Shown in pieces: positions 12,318-22,227 of a DNA stretch of 64,000 bases (position 1 is its first letter; the number at the start of each line of letters is the position of its first letter). The DNA is from Trichopria drosophilae (taxonomy: Eukaryota > Arthropoda > Insecta > Hymenoptera > Diapriidae): contig CM059582.1 of assembly GCA_030407085.1 (NCBI GenBank), forward strand, positions 69,025,501 through 69,089,500. Direction: 5' to 3'. Below the pieces are notes generated by a model. That model saw only the letters and a program-made list of their open reading frames with translations, made no database searches and was not told the DNA's origin. The position numbers were made by a program, and so were the translations under genes.

Positions 12318-15065
12318 TACCGCAAAGTTAATGCAGTCTCCAAAACGGATGCATATCCTCTGCCATTCATGGACTCAATATTGAGGAAGCTGCAGTGTGC
12401 TCGATACATCACAGCATTAGATCTAGGAAGTGCCTATCATCAAATCCCGATGGAAGAGAAAGCAAAACCGATTACGGCGTTTACTGTTCCTGGGAAGGGG
12501 CTCTTCCAATTCAAACGAATGCCATTTGGTCTCAACGGAGCACCTGCTACTTTCCAACGTTTGTTGGACTCATTGATTGGTCCGGACTTAGAACCGTTCG
12601 CCTTTTGTTATCTAGACGATATTATTATCGTAACAAAGACTTTCGACGAACATCTGAAGTGGTTGAGGCACGTACTCACAAAAATTAAGGATGCTGGATT
12701 GACTGTCAATCTGAAGAAGAGTGAGTTCGGAAAAGAAGAAGTTCGATATCTCGGCGTCCGAGTCAACAAGGATGGTTTCCGACCGGATCCGGAGAAGGTA
12801 CGTCCGATAGTCGATTATCCGGCGCCTAAAAATCTCAAGCAACTTCGCCGTTTTATAGGCATGACGTCGTGGTATAGAAAGTTTATTGCTGAGTTTGGTA
12901 CGATTGCTGAACCACTTACCCAACTAACTCGTAAGGATCAACCATATGTATGGGGTCCAAATCAGCAGGGTGCGTTTGAGCACCTCAAGTATCTATTGAG
13001 CACTGCCCCTATTCTGCACCGGCCGAATTTTGATGAGGAGTACACGCTTGAAACCGACGCCAGCGATACAGGACTTGGAGTGGTCCTGACTCAAGAATTC
13101 GAGGGAGTAGAACGGGTATTGTCATTCGCTAGTCGAACGCTATCGCCAGCCGAGCGGAATTATTCCGTCACAGAACGGGAGTGTTTAGCTGTTCTATGGG
13201 CCGTTCGTAAATTCAGAGAATACGTGGAAGGGTACCGTTTTAGGGTGATTACAGACCACAGTAGTCTTCAGTGGCTCTGCAAATTACGCAACCCTAATGG
13301 CAGGTTAGCCCGATGGGCGTTGGAACTTCAAGGCTATCAATATTATGTTAAGCATCGTGAAGGTTCCAAGCACCATGTACCGGATGCCTTATCCCGTATG
13401 TTCGAAACTGACGAAGAAATCCAAATCCATTCGATTCAAGAGGAACTTCTTACGAGCGATAAATGGTACTTGGAGAAACGGAGACTGGTTGAAGAGAATC
13501 CCTACAAGTATCCGTACTGGAAAGTAATTGGCGGACGACTATATGTCTATCGTCCTGATCCGATCTTGGATGTAATCATGGACGACGAGGGGGCATGGAA
13601 GTTAGTAGTTCAGAAAGAAGAGATTAGGAAGATTCTGCACGAAAACCATGACCTGCCAACCGCTGGACACATGGGTGGCCGGAAGACATAAGATCGTGTC
13701 GCCCGATATTATTACTGGCCGACGATGCGTCGTGATATAGTCAAATATGTTCGAAATTGTTTAGTTTGTCAACAAACTAAAATACCTTCTCTAGCCCCGG
13801 CTGGAAAAATGGGTATTCGAACGGTTCCAGGACCTTGGAAGATAGTCGCTGCGGATGCCATGGGTCCGTTTCCAAGAAGTCCCCGTGGAAAGCAATTTTT
13901 AATCGTGTTCCAGGATTTGTTCACTCGATGGGTAGAGTGTATCCCAGTTCGAAATGTAAAAACGCTGACAGTTATAAAGGCTTTCGAAGAGAGGATACTC
14001 CTACATTTCGGAACGCCAGAAGCCCTACATACAGATAATGGCAAAGCGTTTAGTAATCCGAAGATCGAAAAATATTTGAGGGAAAGAGGGATTGAACCAT
14101 CGACGAATCCAGCTTACCATCCACAGGCAAATCCTGTCGAGCGGATTAACCGTTCGCTGAAAAGTATGATTGTGGCTTTTGTCGACGACGATCATAAGAT
14201 GTGGGACGAACATATTGCTGAATTTGCGTTCGCCTACAATACTGCCGTTCACGAGTCTACTGGAGAAAGTCCAGCCATGTTGAATTTCGGACGACAGTTA
14301 GTTCCACCAAATCATCGCCGACGTCAAGAGGATAATAATGCTGATACATGCCAGAAAATTCAAGATGTCCAGGATTGGGCTACTCGTATGAAGAAGCTGC
14401 AAGACTTGCATTCTGAAGCCACACGTAATGTAGAGGGAGCACAACAAAAGCAAGCCAAATATTACGATGCTAAGAAGAGGGACGTACAATTTCGAATTGG
14501 AGATTACGTTTTAAAACGAAATCATGTACTGTCCTCAGCAGCTCACGGTTTTGCATCCAAGTTAGCTCCACGGTTTGTCGGACCGTATGTTATTGCTGCC
14601 CGACTAGGGTCTAACGTGTACGAGTTGCGCATTGCTTCTGGCAAGAAGGTTACTAAAACTCATGTCAGTCAATTGAAGAAGTTCCATGAAGAACGTGAAA
14701 CTTCGTCGAAGGATACAACCCGTAATCAAGACGTTCCTGATGAAGAAGAAGACCTCGAGCCACAGCCATCCCTTGAGTCTGGACCAGAAGATTTAGAGGG
14801 TACCCAGCTGAGTGTTCAGACTGAAGTACATAGGGCCGATAAGGTCGAGCGACGTCCGTCGAGTAGATTGAAAAAGAAACGCGAACCGATGTTGAGTAAC
14901 GCGGACTTAGAGGAAGCGCCGATTTCTGACGCGAGTCTGGTTCGGTCGTCCGTCACGACTGATAGCGTATCCAAACGTAAAAGAGGTCGACCACGTAATG
15001 TTGTCCGCGTAACTTTGCCCGTGTTACCGACTCAACATAGATACGCGACTAGAAGTAGGAGTTAA
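12318..15065 (+). pseudogene. Gypsy element 1 pol (RT, RNase H, integrase), 5'-truncated, one nonsense codon
   Basis: Ty3/gypsy polyprotein lacking gag, protease and the first part of RT. It opens directly after the C15A block at an RT motif (YRKVNAVSKTDAYPLP). The RT catalytic YLDD is near residue 98, RNase H TDAS near residue 244, then an HHCC zinc finger (CLVCQQTK). The integrase core carries D (ADAMGP), D (HTDNG) and E (VERINR), followed by an integrase C-terminal domain. An AT-hook (KRGRPR) lies near residue 888 in a basic tail. A TAA at 13689-13691 interrupts the frame inside the zinc finger, but the same frame continues to 15065, so this is one mutation in an otherwise intact frame. 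As read it could not make a full Pol. Confidence 0.93.
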
Positions 15066-15348
15066 AATTTCCGTACAGTGATAATAATGCGCTGAAGTTT
15101 GGTAATAAGGTCTCAGGTATTCCTGTCTCAAGAAGTATGCCAGGTTCTGTGACCACATTCTCTCGATATTTTGTTTGTCTTATGTCAAATGTTTGCATGT
15201 ACACAATCTTATTTAGTTTAGCGTTTATCTCATTTTAACTTAATTTAATATTCGTTTCATATGTGCGTAATATTACTTATTGTCATGTGATCACTCATTT
15301 CATACCTACATATCGCATTCTTTCTTTGGTCCTTTCAGTGATTGGAAT

Positions 15349-16098
15349 ATGTCGGACGGCCGAAAAATACGGTTTCCAGAAAAAGACGGCCGAGACTTGG
15401 ACACAGGCCCCGAATATGAATTCCAAGAAATCTGGTGGTGGGGAAACCCTCCAGATGACCTAAATTTGAGCCAGGAGGTCCCGATCAACCCGATTGGAAC
15501 TCCAGTAGGAGAGGAGGAAAGCCAAATCGGTGATCTCGAGGAATCGGCTGGGGGTATTGCTGAAATTTCTTCAGTCGCAGACCCCGTACAAGACCCCGTA
15601 CAAGAGGCCCAATCGCTGCGACGACACCTCCTATCGCTCCGCGAGAGGAAACAGCAGCTAGAGAGAGAGGAGGAAATGGCTTTCCAGTGGAGGGCCCAGC
15701 TGGAAAAGCGAGCGCCAACGGTGGTGAGCCAGATCCTGGGGGATCTAAACGAAGTCCTAGACCGCTACGTGGAAGAGTTGTCAGTGCGACAACAATTCCG
15801 TCGACGACGGCAAATCAGAAAGGAGGATCAGGATCGGCGAGTCCAACAAATCCTCACGGCTGGAATGGCTCGAGTGGCTCGACGAGAAGCCGAACTGGCG
15901 GATGCCACCAGAAAAGTCGAGGAGCTGAGCCTATTACCCCGCGCTTTCCAAGCCGATTTAAAATGGTGGAAAGAAAGGGAGGGTATCGCCAAGACCAATT
16001 TGAGCGTGGCACGGGATCAAACCGCCAGCCAAATTAAAAAGGCCCAGATGCCCCTGTTCCGACGGGCCGAAGAATGCAGATTGTGCGGCCGATTCTAA
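15349..16098 (+). CDS. Accessory coiled-coil ORF downstream of gypsy element 1 pol
   Basis: 249-codon ORF 284 bp after pol on the same strand, in the position where errantivirus-like elements carry env. The first ATG (15349) is 10 bases after a splice-acceptor-like CTTTCAG (ending 15338), which suggests expression from a spliced subgenomic RNA. The N-terminus is acidic with aromatic residues (EIWWWGNPPDD). The middle, residues about 95-215, is rich in E, R, Q, K and L and looks like long coiled coil. The C-terminus has a CxxC (CRLCGRF). There is no signal peptide or membrane segment, so it is not an envelope protein. I recognise no family. It could be a displaced gag-like or regulatory protein. 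Confidence 0.6.
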   Translation: MSDGRKIRFPEKDGRDLDTGPEYEFQEIWWWGNPPDDLNLSQEVPINPIGTPVGEEESQIGDLEESAGGIAEISSVADPVQDPVQEAQSLRRHLLSLRERKQQLEREEEMAFQWRAQLEKRAPTVVSQILGDLNEVLDRYVEELSVRQQFRRRRQIRKEDQDRRVQQILTAGMARVARREAELADATRKVEELSLLPRAFQADLKWWKEREGIAKTNLSVARDQTASQIKKAQMPLFRRAEECRLCGRF

Positions 16099-17330
16099 GG
16101 ATGCACCCAGACGTCCGTCAAAGATGGAAGAGGATGACATAAGTCGTCCGACCATTAAATTCATCTCATTATATTCATTATATACATTAATTTAGTTATT
16201 AACACATTTATTTAATAAAGGTGAAGGGTGTCAAGGGAATTAAACTGTTATTTCGTTTTTCTTTTTGTCTTCTTTTCCCTCTCCTATACCCAACCTGTTT
16301 TTCTTTTATTTAATTATTCTTAATAACATGCCCGAGACTCGGAAACTGCTCGAAGAGCTGGTACCCGAGACGGATAGTCAGCGCTTGGGTGAGGGGTGCA
16401 ACGTGAATGCCTTTTTATGAAAATGTTGTTGTAATTGCTGTGGCATCACGTTATGTCTCGTGCCTGATTGTTACCAATAAGGTAAACAATGGTCGAGTTC
16501 AGTGGAACTCGCCGCGAGAGGCGTGAGGGGGAGTGAGGCGCGCACCGGCGAGGACCCGCGAAACTCGTCAGATCTGACCTGACCTTCGCGCTATAGACAC
16601 GATACTGTTCGACGGAACATTCCTTCGCGATAGACCTTTGTTTTTGTATGATAGTAAGATTCTGCTTACTTTTATTTCGCGTCCGATTTTGTCGACCAAG
16701 TGAGTGTGAGAGTGAGTGTGACGGCCGAATTTCCCGGCCACGTGCGTCCGATCGAACCGGCTGCAGCCCGCGAAGAAGCGAGAGAGAGTGTCCGCCGACA
16801 AAAAGGGCAGAGAGAGACAGAGCGTCTGTATTATTGTAAGTACTGGCTTTTCGTTTGTCGGGTTCGCGAGTATCGGGCATATATCTCGCAGGTTAATTTT
16901 TATATACGGAAAAATATAGGGAATAATAATATTTACATTAGAGTTTTATTAATGCTTTCTTTTTTTTTATTTCCTTCCTATGCTGTCATTAGAGTACCTT
17001 TATCACGACAGTTAATTCCGTATCATATTCATTTCGTTGTCGTTTGTTCCGTAATTGTATTTTATATTGTGTTGAGTCAGTGCCGTGTCAATTCCGGGTA
17101 AAAACGGTTCGTCAATTGTCCATTTCGATCATCTTGTAATTCAAAATTCAATTGTTTACGAGTCGGACGAAACCGTCGGGTGAATGACTAAATGTCGTTC
17201 GACCTATTTATAACTGCCGTCGCGGTATTTGACTTTCCGACAATTTTCATGTCGTTGTTTTTATTTTACTTTAACGACATAAATTCAGTTTTAATCGGCT
17301 GACAGTTTTGATTTTAAAACCCAAAAAGCA
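16099..17330. other. No gene seen; probable 3' end of gypsy element 1
   Basis: Non-coding region between the accessory ORF and minisatellite B. An AATAAA lies near 16214 and a TATA-like CTATTTATAAC near 17203-17213. The stretch 16350-16800 is noticeably GC-richer than its surroundings. A 3' LTR is expected here, but I could not fix its ends because the partner LTR is missing. Reading frames on both strands (for example minus 16446-16880) look random. Confidence 0.5.
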
Positions 17331-17635
17331 GTTATAAAGTTTTTTGCTTGATTTTAGACCGATGGCAGATTATAATTTATTTACTATTGTCGTATAAAGT
17401 TTTTCGGTTAATTTGAGACCGGTAGAGGATTAGAAACAATTTACTTTTGTCGTATAAAGTTTTTTGCTTGATTTTAGACCGATGGTAGATTATAATTTAT
17501 TTACTATTGTCGTATAAAGTTTTTCGCTTAATTTGAGACCGGTAGAAGATTAGAAACAATTTATTTTTGACGAATAAAGTTTATTTCTTAATTTTAGACC
17601 GATGGCAGATTATAATTTATTTACTTTTGACATAT
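17331..17635. repeat. 60-bp minisatellite, family B (left fragment)
   Basis: About five units sharing the core GTATAAAGTTTTTTGCTT with family A but with different second halves. Two alternating types occur: one with GATTTTAGACCGATGGCAG and one with TTTGAGACCGGTAGAAGAT. They form dimers of about 120 bp. The array is broken at about 17635 by the LINE and resumes after 22140. Confidence 0.93.
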
Positions 17636-17906
17636 AGTATCATCGTAGAGTCAAGATCGCTGTCTTGCGCCCGAATAAGTTTTACGTTTTCGTGGTTTCA
17701 TCTAGTATTGCGTGTTTTTTACTTGATTGTGCTCCCGGGCCTTGTTATCGAAAGGAGGTTTGCCATTTTTTATAGTGACGAGGTGTCGGCTCTTTTGGAT
17801 TTTTGCTTTCGGAATTTTCGAGAAACCTAAATTTCCGTTATTGCCACGTTTTCGTTGTGCCAGTGCGCAGTTTCTGGACGCAATTTCCCACTTTTCAGTT
17901 TTGAGG

Positions 17907-19037
17907 ATGCCATTACCGACAAAGTCATCAACACGCGGCAGGAACCGCCTATCAGCCAATGGACTTGACAATTCGCAAGTGCGTGTATCCAATACAATCA
18001 GTACTCGTCCGTCACCGATCCCGGCGAAAGGAATTCCATGTTCTTACAAGTCATGCCCAGCTGGGAAAATGATTAAACGAGGTGCTATTTATTGCATGGA
18101 TTGCAACTCGCCGTACCATCCGGGCCGTGCTGTTCGAGCCAAGGGTATATTTGATTCCGATCAAGCTTTGCATTGCGCTGAATGTTGTGATCAGCAGGTA
18201 TTACCGCCAAATTTGCTACCTCAGCAGTCTGTCAAGGCGAATGTACTTCAGTCTATTGGAGCATCGTCGGGTACTCCAACTTCTATGGACTTGCCCGAAT
18301 CCATCGCTATCGTTCTAGAAAATTTTCGTGCGGCCTTCCAATTGAACTTGACCAGCTTTGGAGACAAGCTCGAGCGTGTGTCAAGCGAATTAACAGCTTG
18401 TCAGCTTCAGCAGGAGAGCCATGTTACACAAGTAAAAGAAATCGTGGACAGGCAAAACTTCTTGGATACTTGTGTTCCCTCACTTGTTGCTAGAGTGGAC
18501 GTGTTGGATCAAGGACAGGTTGTCAGTCCGCAGCAAGGTATGTCTGACGCGGTTGCGGAAATTCGAGCACAGGCAAGGTGTGAGAAAAATATTATCATTT
18601 ATGGAATACCGGAAGTTAGCAAAGAAATTGCGGCGCACGCTGAACAGACAGGCCGTGAATCTGAGATTATTTCGGCTATCCTTGCATTGTACAATATTAC
18701 AGTACCGACTTCGCTTTCGTATTCACATCTTGGTCGCTTTTTACAGGACTCCCCGAGGCCCAGACCAGTCAAATGTTACTTGGAACACGGAATCAAATCC
18801 TCGAAGCTAGTAAGAATCTCTCGAGCCGTGAAAACGACGAATACTACAGCCATTTTACAAGGGATAGACTTTGCAGTGGGTCCAGATCGTACGCCACTGC
18901 AGCGTTGGGAGTTGAAACGCGTGTTAGAGGAGCTGCACAGCCGCCCAGTAGAGACTCAGAAGTTTTTTACCGTGAAATACAAGGATGGTCGCCCGTTTGT
19001 GACCAAAGTTCGTCCGCAGCAGCCAACACAGGATTAG
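17907..19037 (+). CDS. LINE 1 ORF1 protein (zinc finger, coiled coil, RRM-like)
   Basis: RNA-binding chaperone-type ORF1 of a non-LTR element; in known families it coats the element RNA. The frame is open from 17727, but the first ATG is 17907, giving 376 codons. Residues about 45-95 hold a PHD-like Cys/His cluster (CSYKSC, CMDC, YHPG, CAECC). A helical stretch around residues 145-220 is likely coiled coil. The C-terminal 140 residues begin NIIIYGIPEV and look RRM-like. It overlaps ORF2 by 265 bp in another frame. No disrupting mutation is visible. Confidence 0.82.
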   Translation: MPLPTKSSTRGRNRLSANGLDNSQVRVSNTISTRPSPIPAKGIPCSYKSCPAGKMIKRGAIYCMDCNSPYHPGRAVRAKGIFDSDQALHCAECCDQQVLPPNLLPQQSVKANVLQSIGASSGTPTSMDLPESIAIVLENFRAAFQLNLTSFGDKLERVSSELTACQLQQESHVTQVKEIVDRQNFLDTCVPSLVARVDVLDQGQVVSPQQGMSDAVAEIRAQARCEKNIIIYGIPEVSKEIAAHAEQTGRESEIISAILALYNITVPTSLSYSHLGRFLQDSPRPRPVKCYLEHGIKSSKLVRISRAVKTTNTTAILQGIDFAVGPDRTPLQRWELKRVLEELHSRPVETQKFFTVKYKDGRPFVTKVRPQQPTQD

Positions 19038-22003
19038 CCATCACCAAAGTGCATCAGGACGCATGCGAATCAGATTTTTTTAAGAGTGAAACCCGTGTTT
19101 ATGGTGTATCGAATGCAACTAGCGTGTCTGTCCAAGAGCCTTTGTCCGGGTTTTCTATTTTATATCAAAATGTACGTGGGCTTAACTCGAAATTGGAATT
19201 GGCATTTTCTAGTTCTCATAGTGGAAACTTTGATGCGTTTGCGTTGACAGAGTCGTGGTTAAAACGCGTGGTTCCTAGTGTATGGGTTTTTCCGTGCGCA
19301 TTATACTCTGTCTTTCGTCGAGATCGTCCTGAGAGGCGTGGTGGGGGAGTTTTATTTGCGATCAGAAATGAGTGCGTGTGCATGGAGATACCTATGATGT
19401 ATAACGAGTCCGTTTTTTTCGATGTTCTGTCCGTGGTATGTAAATTACGTGCGATCCGTCTTTTAGTTTTCGTATTGTATTTTCCGCCGAGTCTACCTGT
19501 ACATATTTTTTCGCGAGGTCTCGTTGTTATTGAGGATACGGTATACCAAGTAGATCATGACGGCTTGTTGATTTTGGGTGATTTCAATGTTCGTGACTTT
19601 ATGAGTACCGATGTTGCAATGCACCAGAGTAATTCCCTTAGAAATCGTGAGCATTTAGCGATATTCCAACAAGCTTTACATTTAGAGCAGTTTAATTCCA
19701 TTCTGAACTCTCACTCGCGTTGTCTTGATCTAATTTTTGCTACTTTTAACCTATCTGTGGAACGCAGTGAGGTTCCCTTTGTGCCGGAAGACTCGTACCA
19801 TCCTGCGCTGGATATTGAAATGGCTTTATCTAGACCGGCAATTTCGCGGGGGCCAGTATGGTCCCATGTGAATACTATGGCTCGTTGGAATTTTCGCAGA
19901 GCAGATATTGTTGGACTTTATGCAGCTTTTCGGGAAGTGAAGTGGGACAATGTCTATCAGGCTTTGGATCCAAATGAAGCCTGTAATGCTTTTTACACTA
20001 TAATTGATTCCATTATGTCAGTATTTGTGCCTAAGTCAACTAATTCCCGTTCGTCCCCTGGAAAGCCGCCATGGTCAAACTGCCGCATAGTTAACCTCAT
20101 AAGAAAAAGAAATTCGGCCCGTAATCGAATGTTAACTGCGACCACCCCACGATTGCGTTTCATATTTCGCGCACACTATAATCGTCTACGGAAGGAAGTG
20201 CATACGGCCACTCGAACGGCTCGTAGTGATTATTTTAAAACTCTTGAAAATCGGATTACTGCAGACCCGTCCAAATTTTGGGCTTATGTTAGGCAAACCA
20301 AGTCTGCTTCGCGTATACCATCGTCTATGCATTACAAGGGTACTTCGCTAAATTCTCCGCAGGAAATAGTGAATGCATTTGCTATGCATTTCCAGTCCGT
20401 CTACGTTGCAGACTCGCCGGAAACACCCACACTACCAGTTCCCCATCCCGTTCCTGACTCCCTTACCATTTCGTCTTCCGAGGTGTTTAAATCACTTTCG
20501 CGTTTACCTGGGAAATTCTCTTCGGGTCCGGATCTAGTCCCTAGTTTTATGGCACATGACTGTGCACCCATTTTTGCCGAGCCACTTGGGTTCATTTTTA
20601 CCTTGCCATTACGCACTGGATGTTACCCATCATGTTGGAAAAGAGCACGCATTTGTCCGATCTTCAAGAGTTGGGATTGCCGGGATATTAGTAACTTTAG
20701 ACCAATCGCATTATTATCTGTGTTTCCGAAGACCTTCGAGCGCCATTTGCACATTCTTCTGTTCTCCGCCGTGAATGGGATGATCTCTCCTGAGCAGCAT
20801 GGTTTTATGCCTCGTAGATCTACAGTTACGAATTTGCTTTGTTTGGTTCAGTTTCTTAGATCAGTCCTGGATGGTGGAGGACAGGCGGATGTCATTTATA
20901 CGGATTTTTCGAAGGCGTTCGACCGTTTGATGCATTCGATTTTGAGAGCCAAGCTGCTGGCAGCACCCCTTAAGCCGGAATTAAGAAACATCCTTTCGTC
21001 ATACCTTCTGGATTGGGAACACTCGGTCCACTGTGAAGGACATGTCTCATTTTCTTATCTTCAGTCTTCTGGGGTGCCTCAGGGTTCGATTCTCGCTCCG
21101 CTTCTGTTTTTAATTTATATAAATGACTTGCCCTCTACAGTGGACTGCAGGTCTCTTCTTTTTGCGGATGACGCGAAATTATTTGCGAAAATTGACTCGA
21201 TTGGCGATTGCTTGTTTTTGCAGCACTGCCTAGTGCAACTTTCTGAGTGGTGCGCTGCCAACAGGTTGGGCCTAAATATTTCTAAATGCGAAGTGGTTTC
21301 CTTTACGAATAAACGTTGTCCAGTTCTGTTTAATTACTCGTTAGATGGGCGTGGCTTAACCAGGTCGAATATCAAAGTGGATCTTGGGGTTACCTTTGAC
21401 TGCAAATTGCGTTTTAAGTTGCACATTGAAAATACCGTATCAGCGGCGCTTCGTTGCTACCACTTCATTGTTCGTCTAGCTAGACCATTTAGTAGTAGTA
21501 CGGTCATTGAAACTTTGTACCGTGCTTTTGTGCGTAGTCGTTTGGAGTATGCTAATGTGGTTTGGTCACCTCATGAAGTCACTTACGTTCAACAACTTGA
21601 GGCCATCCAACGTAGGCTTCCTAAACTTCTAGTTTTCTACAAGACAGGTGTATATCCACCACGTGGTACAAATCATCTAGCGTTACTCCAGACGACAGGT
21701 TTCCAGTCGATGGCTAGCCGTAGAAAATTCGCAGCTTTCTCTTTTCTTGTAAAACTTGCGCAGGATTTGATTGATTGTAGGGAACTTCGAGATATGATTA
21801 ACGTGCGCTCTCAGCCCAGGGATTTAAGGCATGAGCAGGCCCTAACATTAACTGGTGCGAGAACTAATTATGTGAAGTACTCCCCCTTAAATGTCATGTT
21901 TGAGTTATTTAATTCCATTAATGCTGTGAGTGCCAACATTGATTTATTCGAAAGTGATGTAAATGTTTTATTAGCTCTGTTTGAAAAACATCTCGCATTG
22001 TAA
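18773..22003 (+). CDS. LINE 1 ORF2: apurinic-type endonuclease and reverse transcriptase
   Basis: Performs target-primed reverse transcription. The open frame is 1076 codons; the true start is uncertain because the first 265 bp overlap ORF1, and the endonuclease begins only near residue 125 (YQNVRGLNSK). Endonuclease landmarks include LTESWL, RGGGVLFA and GDFN. RT landmarks are FRPIALLS, YTDFSKAFDR, SGVPQGSILAPLL and the catalytic FADD near residue 797. A C-terminal region of about 200 residues follows. No stop or frameshift is seen, so the enzyme could be functional. Confidence 0.92.
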   Translation: MLLGTRNQILEASKNLSSRENDEYYSHFTRDRLCSGSRSYATAALGVETRVRGAAQPPSRDSEVFYREIQGWSPVCDQSSSAAANTGLAITKVHQDACESDFFKSETRVYGVSNATSVSVQEPLSGFSILYQNVRGLNSKLELAFSSSHSGNFDAFALTESWLKRVVPSVWVFPCALYSVFRRDRPERRGGGVLFAIRNECVCMEIPMMYNESVFFDVLSVVCKLRAIRLLVFVLYFPPSLPVHIFSRGLVVIEDTVYQVDHDGLLILGDFNVRDFMSTDVAMHQSNSLRNREHLAIFQQALHLEQFNSILNSHSRCLDLIFATFNLSVERSEVPFVPEDSYHPALDIEMALSRPAISRGPVWSHVNTMARWNFRRADIVGLYAAFREVKWDNVYQALDPNEACNAFYTIIDSIMSVFVPKSTNSRSSPGKPPWSNCRIVNLIRKRNSARNRMLTATTPRLRFIFRAHYNRLRKEVHTATRTARSDYFKTLENRITADPSKFWAYVRQTKSASRIPSSMHYKGTSLNSPQEIVNAFAMHFQSVYVADSPETPTLPVPHPVPDSLTISSSEVFKSLSRLPGKFSSGPDLVPSFMAHDCAPIFAEPLGFIFTLPLRTGCYPSCWKRARICPIFKSWDCRDISNFRPIALLSVFPKTFERHLHILLFSAVNGMISPEQHGFMPRRSTVTNLLCLVQFLRSVLDGGGQADVIYTDFSKAFDRLMHSILRAKLLAAPLKPELRNILSSYLLDWEHSVHCEGHVSFSYLQSSGVPQGSILAPLLFLIYINDLPSTVDCRSLLFADDAKLFAKIDSIGDCLFLQHCLVQLSEWCAANRLGLNISKCEVVSFTNKRCPVLFNYSLDGRGLTRSNIKVDLGVTFDCKLRFKLHIENTVSAALRCYHFIVRLARPFSSSTVIETLYRAFVRSRLEYANVVWSPHEVTYVQQLEAIQRRLPKLLVFYKTGVYPPRGTNHLALLQTTGFQSMASRRKFAAFSFLVKLAQDLIDCRELRDMINVRSQPRDLRHEQALTLTGARTNYVKYSPLNVMFELFNSINAVSANIDLFESDVNVLLALFEKHLAL

Positions 22004-22113
22004 TCTAATATGCTATTACACGTTTGGAATGAGCGCATTCTTACTTTTATTGTATATTTTTACGAACATGTTACTCGACCTCCTAGTGGTCCTTGTGACT
22101 GTGGGGTCAATGA

Positions 22114-22227
22114 AATATATCAAATCAAATCAAATCAAATATAAAGTTTTTCACTTAATTTGTGTCTGGTAGAAGACAAAAATTAAGTGAAAAACTTTAT
22201 ATTTGATTTGATTTGATTTGATATATT
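22114..22227. repeat. 47-bp perfect inverted repeat at the LINE 1/minisatellite junction
   Basis: Positions 22114-22160 are the exact reverse complement of 22181-22227, separated by 20 bp whose ends also pair partly. The arm contains the last 27 bases of LINE 1 with its CAAAT tail plus the first 20 bases of the following minisatellite unit. The junction itself has therefore been copied in inverted orientation. The DNA could form a long hairpin. Confidence 0.95.

Larger units (their letters stand above)
17636..22140 (+). mobile_element. LINE 1: nearly complete non-LTR retrotransposon (CR1/jockey-like)
   Basis: About 4.5 kb inserted in minisatellite B. It has a 5' leader (17636-17906), two overlapping ORFs in different frames, a short 3' UTR and a (CAAAT)4 tail (22121-22140) that runs straight into a minisatellite unit. 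The interruption is clean: the unit is cut near GACATATA on the left and resumes at ATAAAG on the right. Both ORFs are open over their whole length, so the copy is young and potentially active. The clade call rests on the PHD-like ORF1 zinc finger plus an apurinic-type endonuclease and RT in ORF2. Confidence 0.88.

Noticed and set aside
11711..12384. Long proline- and glycine-rich reading frames on both strands
   Set aside because: They are translations of the C15A block; every frame is open there.
13689..13691. Programmed readthrough at the TAA in gypsy element 1 pol
   Set aside because: The stop is in the middle of the integrase zinc finger, where a regulated stop makes no sense. A point mutation is simpler.
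16446..16880. 144-residue minus-strand frame
   Set aside because: Low-complexity Arg/Ser-rich composition, no motif, and overlaps a probable LTR region.
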